Assembly (NCBI RefSeq): GCF_001457475.1
Contig: NZ_LN831029.1
Location: 4,588,001 to 4,652,000 of the forward strand
Source of the DNA: Achromobacter xylosoxidans
GTDB lineage: Bacteria; Pseudomonadota; Gammaproteobacteria; Burkholderiales; Burkholderiaceae_B
Length of the DNA stretch: 64,000 nt
Direction of reading: 5' to 3'
Every line of letters starts with the position of its first letter. Positions within the stretch are counted from its first letter, which is position 1. A program made the translations under genes and the position numbers. Below are positions 58,727-64,000 of this stretch, one piece after another. Under the pieces are notes generated by a model that saw only the letters and a program-made list of their open reading frames with translations, was not told the DNA's origin and ran no database searches.

Positions 58727-59218
58727 TCAATCCGCTTTCTTCTTGAGCACGCTGATGTTGCCGTCGGCCTCCATGTAGGCGCGCCGCACTTCGCTGACAT
58801 CCGTCACGCCTTTCAGGCGCAGTTCGCTCAGCAGCTCATCTTCGGTGATGTACTCGCGCCGCAGGTTGCGGCGCGCAATGACGCCGTCATGGATCAGGCA
58901 GACCTTGTCGGCCGCCAGCAGCCGGCCGACCGGCTTGAAGAAATAGCCCGCCCTGTCGACGATGACGGTCCAACCGACGATCGTCGACACCAGCACCAGG
59001 CCGTCGACGATGGACTTGTATTCCCCGGCCATCGCGTTCTGCGCGGCGTCGGCGATCAGCACCAGCACCAGCATGTCGGCCACGCCGAACGAGCCGATAT
59101 CGCGGCGGCCGGCCACGCGCAACAGCACGAAGATGAACCAGTAGACGATGGAGCCGCGGATGATGATTTCGAGCGGCGATATCGAGAAGGTGAACATCTC
59201 CGACCAGTCAGGACTCAT
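58727..59218 (-). CDS. DUF421 (YetF-type) membrane protein
   Basis: 163 residues. Two to three N-terminal TM helices (LEIIIRGSIVYWFIFVLLRV, VADMLVLVLIADAAQNAM, IVDGLVLVSTIVGWTVIVDR) with the family R-x-x-G-R-R-D-I-G motif (RVAGRRDIGSFGVADML) and a cytoplasmic C-terminal beta/alpha domain (ITEDELLSELRLKGVTDVSEVRRAYMEADG). Function unknown; frequent in stress and sporulation clusters. Confidence 0.88.
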   Translation of the reverse strand: MSPDWSEMFTFSISPLEIIIRGSIVYWFIFVLLRVAGRRDIGSFGVADMLVLVLIADAAQNAMAGEYKSIVDGLVLVSTIVGWTVIVDRAGYFFKPVGRLLAADKVCLIHDGVIARRNLRREYITEDELLSELRLKGVTDVSEVRRAYMEADGNISVLKKKAD

Positions 59219-59275
59219 GATCTTTCTCCCACGCGTGAAACCGCGACGCCTCCTCGGCGGGCCGCCGCAGTCCAT

Positions 59276-60358
59276 TCATTTCGGGCGCGGATCGCGGATG
59301 CCCCGTTCCAGCCCCGCCATCGCGCCGCGCCGCAGCCGCGGTATGAAATTCGCCACGGCCCGCGCCACGTTGCGCACTTCCTGCTGCACCGCGCGGTCGC
59401 GATCCAGTTCCTCGTGGCTGGTGGCATAGGGCCGGTAGTAGCCGATATAGCGGTCCAGCCGCGACGACGCGCCGGCGTCGACCAGCCCCATCCAGTCCAG
59501 CCAGTCGCTGAGCGCGCGCCGCTGCGCCTCGATGCCGGCCACGTCGCCGTGCACCACCAGGCCATAGGCGCGTCCGGCCAGGTGCTTGGGGTAGGGCCAG
59601 CCATCCAGTTCGACCTGCTTGGCCTTGAGCGGATCCTTGCCGCCCGTGAGAGTGGGGTCGGGGTTGCCGCCATCGGCGCACACCAGCCGGTCGATCATCA
59701 GCTTCAGGGGACTGGGCGATTGATACCAATAGGATGGCGCCACCAGGATCACCCCATGGGCCGCCACCCATTGTTCGTAGATCGCGCCCATGGCGTCGTT
59801 GTCCTGCCCCAGTGAATGATTGGGGTAGCAGCTGCAGGGCCAGTGGCACAGCGGCATCGCCGTCGACACGCAGCCCTTGCAGGGATGGATCCGGTATTCG
59901 TATTCCGAGACCAGGCGGCTGAGGTCCAGGGTGTCTGTCCGCATGCCGGCGGCCTGCAGTTCCTCGAGCAGGATGCGGGCCAGCCGCCAGCTCTTGGACA
60001 CCTCGCCAGGACAGGTGCCGTCGTTGCGGGACGCGCCGATGATCACCAGCACGCGGGAAGGCGTGGCCGGATCCTGTTGCGCGCGCTCGGCGAGCGCCAG
60101 CCGGTCTCGCGTTTCCTTCCACTCCACCGACAGGTCATAGTCGGGATCGGCGTGGCCGGGGCCGGCCTTGACGGTGATCGGGGCCTTGCGGCCCTGCGCG
60201 TAGGCGTCCCAGGCGATCGCCTCGAGCCGCGCCAGCGCCACCTGCTCGGCCTGGAACGCCGGATCGTAGAAGCGGCGCATGAAACGGGCGCGGAACGTTT
60301 CACGCTCGAGCTGCCCGGTGTACTGCCCCTTGCGGACCGTCGGTTTGTCGTCTGTCAT
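59276..60358 (-). CDS. NADPH-dependent FMN reductase-like flavoprotein
   Basis: 360 residues. An N-terminal ~100-residue extension precedes a flavodoxin-like domain: VLVIIGASRNDGTCPGEVSKSWRLARILLEEL (FMN phosphate loop), then a Cys-rich insert (CKGCVSTAMPLCHWPCSCYP), VILVAPSYWYQSPSPLKLMIDRLVCADGG. The Cys cluster resembles iron-sulfur flavoproteins (Isf) and could bind an Fe-S cluster. It overlaps the iron-permease gene by ATGA. Function probably redox or quinone reduction. Confidence 0.8.
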   Translation of the reverse strand: MTDDKPTVRKGQYTGQLERETFRARFMRRFYDPAFQAEQVALARLEAIAWDAYAQGRKAPITVKAGPGHADPDYDLSVEWKETRDRLALAERAQQDPATPSRVLVIIGASRNDGTCPGEVSKSWRLARILLEELQAAGMRTDTLDLSRLVSEYEYRIHPCKGCVSTAMPLCHWPCSCYPNHSLGQDNDAMGAIYEQWVAAHGVILVAPSYWYQSPSPLKLMIDRLVCADGGNPDPTLTGGKDPLKAKQVELDGWPYPKHLAGRAYGLVVHGDVAGIEAQRRALSDWLDWMGLVDAGASSRLDRYIGYYRPYATSHEELDRDRAVQQEVRNVARAVANFIPRLRRGAMAGLERGIRDPRPK

Positions 60359-60825
60359 CTCTGCCTCCGGCTGCGGGCGCGCTTGCGCCGCTGGGTCCTG
60401 GCGCGCGCGGTGCAGGCAGCCGCCAACGCCAGCAGTTTGTCCTCGTCCAGGCGTTCGGCATCCACCAGCCTTTCGTCGGCCCCTTCGAGCGCGATCAGCA
60501 GTTCGTCCAGCTTCAGGTGCAGCGCCTCGCTGTCCTTGTTCTGGCTCTGCTGGATCAGGAACACCATCAGGAAGGTCACGATGGTCGTGCCCGTGTTGAT
60601 CACCAGCTGCCAGGTCTCGGAATAACCGAACGCGGGGCCCGAGATTCCCCACAGGATCACCGCGATCAACGCCAGCCCGAATGCCACCGGCGATCCCGCC
60701 CAGCGGGTCACATGGGCGGCAAAATGGTCGAAGAAGCGCGACACCGGATTGCCCTTGGCCGCGTTGCGGGCCGCGGCGGGTCGGGGCGGCGGGGTCCGCC
60801 GCCTCGGTACGCGGGTGGCTGCCAT
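60355..60825 (-). CDS. Low-affinity iron permease family membrane protein
   Basis: 156 residues. Basic N-terminus, then FFDHFAAHVTRWAGSPVAFGLALIAVILWGISGPAFGYSETWQLVINTGTTIVTFLMVFLIQQSQNKD, a near-perfect Iron_permease (PF04120) module with two TM helices and the W-Q-L-x-I-N-T-G-T-T-I-V-T-F signature; acidic/basic tail follows. AAGGAG RBS. Real iron transport is unproven for bacterial members. Confidence 0.88.
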   Translation of the reverse strand: MAATRVPRRRTPPPRPAAARNAAKGNPVSRFFDHFAAHVTRWAGSPVAFGLALIAVILWGISGPAFGYSETWQLVINTGTTIVTFLMVFLIQQSQNKDSEALHLKLDELLIALEGADERLVDAERLDEDKLLALAAACTARARTQRRKRARSRRQR

Positions 60826-60930
60826 GGTGCTCCTTTCGGTCGGGACGGAAACCGTGTTCAGCAAATTGCGTGCCCGCCGCCAGGGACGCGGGCATGCTAG
60901 GCTGGCGCTATTGCGGTCCGCCGGATTCCG

Positions 60931-62016
60931 ATGAAATCCATTCTGCAGTCCGAGAAATACCTGCTGCTGGCCTGCCTGGTGGCCGTGGCGGGATACGCGG
61001 TCGATCCCCGCCTGGGCGATCACGGCCGGCTCGCCAGCGCGCTCGAGACGGCCGTGCTGGTCACGGCCATCCTGGCGGCTTCGCTGAGCGTGGCGCGCCA
61101 CGCCGAACGCATCGCCCAAAAGCTGGGCGACCCCTACGGCAGCATGATCCTGACGTTGTCGGCGGTGCTGGTGGAAGTGATCGTGCTGGCCATCGTCTCG
61201 TCCCGGGCCGCGTCGCCGACGCTGGTGCGCGACAGCATCTATTCGGCCGTGATGCTGGATATCAACGGCATCCTGGGCGTGGCCGCGCTGCTCGGCGGCT
61301 TCAAGCATGGCGAGCAGGCCTACAACGACGATTCCGCCCGCACCTACAGCGTGATGATCCTGACCGCGGTGACGGTATCGATGGTCATCCCCGAGTTCGT
61401 CCCGCAAGCCGGCTGGCGCGCCTACAGCGGCTTCACCATCGTGGCGATGCTGTTGCTCTACGGCGTATTCCTGCGCATGCAGACCGGCCCGCACAGTTAT
61501 TTCTTCAGCTACAGCTATCCCGACAAGAAAACCCGCCGCCCGCTGCCGGCGTCCGGCTATCCGAGCCGGCGCCAGTCGGTTGCCGTGATGGCCGCCGGCA
61601 TCATCGCGGTGGGCGCGCTGGCCGAGCTGATGTCGCACTCCCTGAACCGCAGCCTGGCGGGCATCGACGTGCCGGTCGGGCTGGTGGCGCTGATCGTGGC
61701 CGGCATCTCGGCCGCGCCGGAAATGCTGACCGCCCTGCGCGCGGCGCTGGCCAACCGCATGCAATCGGTGGTCAACATCGCGCTGGGCGCCTCGCTGTCC
61801 ACCGTGATCCTGACCGTGCCGGCCATGGAAGCCATGGCGCTGCTCTCCGGCCAGCGCATCGATATGGCCATGACGCCGCTGCAGACCGTGATGATGCTGG
61901 CGACCCTGCTGGTGGCCGCCATCAATCTGAACGACGGCCAGACCAATGCGATCGAAGGTATGACGCACTTCGTCCTTTTTGGCACTTTCCTGATGCTGCT
62001 GGGCCTGGGACTGTAG
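60931..62016 (+). CDS. ChaA-like calcium/proton antiporter
   Basis: 361 residues, ~11 TM helices. The CaCA alpha repeats are visible as LGDPYGSMILTLSAVLVEVIVLAIV and VALIVAGISAAPEMLTALRAALANRMQSVVNIALG, the second with the expected acidic residue (E in APEML). A loop between them (YNDDSARTYSVM) is cytosolic. Exports Ca2+ or Na+ in exchange for protons. Divergent from the iron-permease/FMN-reductase pair with 105 bp between. Confidence 0.9.
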   Translation: MKSILQSEKYLLLACLVAVAGYAVDPRLGDHGRLASALETAVLVTAILAASLSVARHAERIAQKLGDPYGSMILTLSAVLVEVIVLAIVSSRAASPTLVRDSIYSAVMLDINGILGVAALLGGFKHGEQAYNDDSARTYSVMILTAVTVSMVIPEFVPQAGWRAYSGFTIVAMLLLYGVFLRMQTGPHSYFFSYSYPDKKTRRPLPASGYPSRRQSVAVMAAGIIAVGALAELMSHSLNRSLAGIDVPVGLVALIVAGISAAPEMLTALRAALANRMQSVVNIALGASLSTVILTVPAMEAMALLSGQRIDMAMTPLQTVMMLATLLVAAINLNDGQTNAIEGMTHFVLFGTFLMLLGLGL

Positions 62017-62077
62017 GAACCGCCGCGCCAGGCACGGGAATTGCTCCGGCGCAAAGATTCCCGCGCCTGGAGACGCC

Positions 62078-62833
62078 ATGTCCGCCATGACCTTGACGGT
62101 GCTGACCGTCAACACCCACAAGGGCTACACCAGCTTCAACCGCCGCTACATGCTGTACGACCTGCGCGAAGCGCTGCGCTCGGCGGCGCCCGACCTGGTC
62201 TTCCTGCAGGAGGTGGTGGGCGAACACCAGGATATGGCCGCGCGCCATCCAGGCGACCACGGAGCGGCGGCATCGCAGTACGAATTCCTGGCCGACACGC
62301 TGTGGCGCGACTTCGCCTACGGCCGCAACGCCGTGTATCCCGCGGGCCACCATGGCAATGCCGTACTGTCGCGCTATCCGATCGCGCGCTTCGAGAACCA
62401 CGACGTCAGTGTCGGCGGCCACGAGAGCCGCGGCCTGCTGCATTGCGAACTCGAGGTCCCCGGGCAGGCCGGCGCCGTCCATGCGATCTGCGTGCACCTG
62501 GGGCTGCTGGCGCGCCATCGCGAACAGCAGATCGCCAGCCTGTGCCGCCTGGTGGCGCGCGACGTGCCGGCCGGCGCATCCTTGCTGATCGCGGGCGATT
62601 TCAACGACTGGCGCCTGAAGGCGGACCACCTGCTGCGCGACTGCCGGGTGCAGGAGGTGTTCACGTCGCGCCTGGGACGGCCGGCCCGCACCTTTCCGGC
62701 CCGCTGGCCGCTGCTGCGCCTGGACCGCATCTACGTGCGCAACGTGCGCGGCTGGCGCCCCGTGCCGCTGGCCTCGCGCGTCTGGTCGCGCCTGTCCGAC
62801 CATGTGCCGATCGCGGCGGAGATCTCGCTATGA
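62078..62833 (+). CDS. YbhP-like endonuclease/exonuclease/phosphatase family protein
   Basis: 251 residues. EEP fold: LTVLTVNTHKGYTSF (N and K), DLVFLQEVVGEH (catalytic E), YGRNAVYPAGHHGNAVLSRYPI, LLIAGDFNDWRL (D-x-N) and the closing LSDHVPIAAEISL (SDH). A divergent member also called YbhP when next to clsB, as here, by ATGA overlap. Substrate unknown; could be a lipid or nucleic acid phosphodiesterase. Confidence 0.87.
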   Translation: MSAMTLTVLTVNTHKGYTSFNRRYMLYDLREALRSAAPDLVFLQEVVGEHQDMAARHPGDHGAAASQYEFLADTLWRDFAYGRNAVYPAGHHGNAVLSRYPIARFENHDVSVGGHESRGLLHCELEVPGQAGAVHAICVHLGLLARHREQQIASLCRLVARDVPAGASLLIAGDFNDWRLKADHLLRDCRVQEVFTSRLGRPARTFPARWPLLRLDRIYVRNVRGWRPVPLASRVWSRLSDHVPIAAEISL

Positions 62834-64000
62834 CGCCCCCGCCCCTGGGCTGGCGCAGCGGCAACCGCTACACGCTGCTGGAGAACGGCGAAGCCTATTT
62901 TCCCGCGGTGCGCGCCGCGGTCGACGCGGCTGCCCGCGAAGTGCTGATCGAAACCTTCATCCTGTTCGACGACGCGGTCGGCCGCGACCTGCAGCGCACC
63001 CTGATCGCCGCCGCCGGACGCGGGGTCAGCGTCGACATCCTGGCCGACGGCTACGGCTCGGATGAATTGTCCGAGGAATTCCTGGCGGCTCTGACCGGCG
63101 CGGGCGTCCGCGTGCATCTGTTCGACCCGCGCCCGCGGCTATTGGGGGTGCGGACCAACCTGTTCCGGCGCATGCATCGCAAGATCGTGGCGGTGGACGG
63201 AACCTGCGCATTCGTCGGCGGCATCAATTTTTCGGCCGACCACCTGCCGGACTACGGTCCCGAAGCCAAACAGGATTACGCGGTGCGGGTGGAAGGCCCG
63301 CTGGCCGCCGACATCGCGGACTATGCGCGCGCCGCGCTGGGCGCCAATCGACCGCGTCGCCGGCGTCGCGGCCCGCTCGAGCCCATGCCGGCGGGCGATG
63401 GCGGCGGCCGCCTGGTGGTGCGCGACAACCAGGGCCACCCCACCGATATCGAACGCTACTACCGCGCCGGCCTGCGCGCGGCGCGCCAGGACGTGCTGAT
63501 CGCCAACGCCTATTTCTTCCCCGGCTACCGCCTGCTGCACGATCTGGCCAGCACCGCCCGCCGCGGCGTGCGGGTGCGCCTGCTGCTGCAAGGCGAACCC
63601 GACATGCTGGTGGCGCAGCTGGCGGCCAGCATGCTGTACGACTATCTGATCGATGCCGGCGTCGAGATCTTCGAATACTGCAAGCGGCCCCTGCACGCCA
63701 AGGTCGCCTGCGTCGACGAGGACTGGTCCACCGTGGGATCCAGCAACCTGGACCCGCTCAGCCTGGCGTTGAACCTGGAGGCCAACGTGGTGGCCCGCGA
63801 CGCCGCGCTCAATGCCAGCCTGCGCGCCAGCCTGGAACGGCTCATCGCCGAGGACTGCCGGCCGGTGCGGATGCGGCCGGGCTCGCGCCGGCGCCTGCGC
63901 CGCTTCTGGGTGGGCGTGGTGGTGTTCCATTTCCTGCGCCGCTTTCCCGCCTGGGCCGGCGCGCTGCCGGCGCACAAACCGCGCTTGCGCACGCTCGACG
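62830..64000 (+). CDS. clsB: Cardiolipin synthase ClsB (partial, runs off window)
   Basis: 390 codons visible from ATG 62830; the frame stays open to the window edge. Two PLD HKD motifs: MHRKIVAVDGTCAFVGGIN and LHAKVACVDEDWSTVGSSN, each with GG/GS-x-N following. N-terminal TLLENGEAYFPAVRAAVDAA and VLIETFILFDDAVGRD are typical of YbhO/ClsB. C-terminal FWVGVVVFHFLRRFPAW may be a membrane anchor. It condenses phosphatidylglycerol to cardiolipin. Coupled by ATGA to the YbhP gene, as in the E. coli ybhP-ybhO pair. Confidence 0.9.
   Translation, partial: MTPPPLGWRSGNRYTLLENGEAYFPAVRAAVDAAAREVLIETFILFDDAVGRDLQRTLIAAAGRGVSVDILADGYGSDELSEEFLAALTGAGVRVHLFDPRPRLLGVRTNLFRRMHRKIVAVDGTCAFVGGINFSADHLPDYGPEAKQDYAVRVEGPLAADIADYARAALGANRPRRRRRGPLEPMPAGDGGGRLVVRDNQGHPTDIERYYRAGLRAARQDVLIANAYFFPGYRLLHDLASTARRGVRVRLLLQGEPDMLVAQLAASMLYDYLIDAGVEIFEYCKRPLHAKVACVDEDWSTVGSSNLDPLSLALNLEANVVARDAALNASLRASLERLIAEDCRPVRMRPGSRRRLRRFWVGVVVFHFLRRFPAWAGALPAHKPRLRTLD

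Overview
This is a GC-rich, gene-dense chromosomal segment. The gene families (two TRAP transporter systems, an IorAB-type dehydrogenase with XdhC and MobA-like helpers, MocR regulators, many small stress-type proteins) and the codon use point to a betaproteobacterium of the Burkholderiales, most likely Alcaligenaceae (Bordetella or Achromobacter type). That assignment is an inference from gene content, not a database match. I see no rRNA, CRISPR array, complete insertion sequence or integrase. One tRNA (Cys, GCA) is present.

Layout. 1-3.6 kb: an aromatic-catabolism fragment with the start of a divergent LuxR-like regulator, a LigB-type extradiol dioxygenase, an FAD monooxygenase whose 3' end is frameshifted, and a SphA/MetA-type outer-membrane protein. 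3.6-6 kb: a large-subunit KatE catalase. 6.3-8.3 kb: a visibly lower-GC, three-gene cassette (unknown, GNAT-like, unknown). It lies between the end of a TRAP dctM gene and an 81-bp degenerate copy of dctM. 8.3-12.4 kb: TRAP system 1, with an unusual octapeptide-repeat insert in DctM. 12.4-13.4 kb: a UdgX-type uracil-DNA binding enzyme and a small disordered protein. 13.4-20.8 kb: a LacI regulator divergent from an operon of TRAP system 2, a VOC protein, a RuBisCO-like protein (RLP) and a DUF1537 acid-sugar kinase, which looks like a sugar-acid catabolic pathway. 20.8-25.8 kb: a glutamine amidotransferase, a MocR/PtsJ-like regulator and an Orn/Lys/Arg decarboxylase; the first and last share a near-identical inverted-repeat operator. 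25.8-30.3 kb: tRNA-Cys, then XdhC, a MobA-like protein and IorB/IorA, with an AraC regulator divergent. 31.5-35 kb: a second MocR regulator divergent from VOC, RhtB exporter and PhzF genes.

35-64 kb is a stress and envelope region. It holds many small secreted, disordered or membrane proteins, BON and DUF4142 proteins, a truncated YciE gene, MscS, DUF421, a Ca2+/H+ antiporter and the ybhP-clsB pair. At its centre is a ten-gene, almost fully overlapping minus-strand operon (39312-49461). This operon encodes a UDP-xylose synthase-like epimerase, five glycosyltransferases including two GT9 heptosyltransferases, a NodU-type carbamoyltransferase, a GmhB-like phosphatase, an SDR and a BON protein, so it probably makes a carbamoylated heptose/xylose-containing glycan. 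A second overlapping set (PIG-L deacetylase, GT2, GlcG/HbpS-like protein) follows, along with an unusual ABC exporter fused to a degenerate histidine-kinase ATPase domain and an intact receiver domain.

The candidates I rate most worth pursuing are the RLP/DUF1537/VOC/TRAP operon, the ABC-HATPase-REC fusion, the MocR operator pair, the carbamoylated-glycan operon and the low-GC GNAT cassette.
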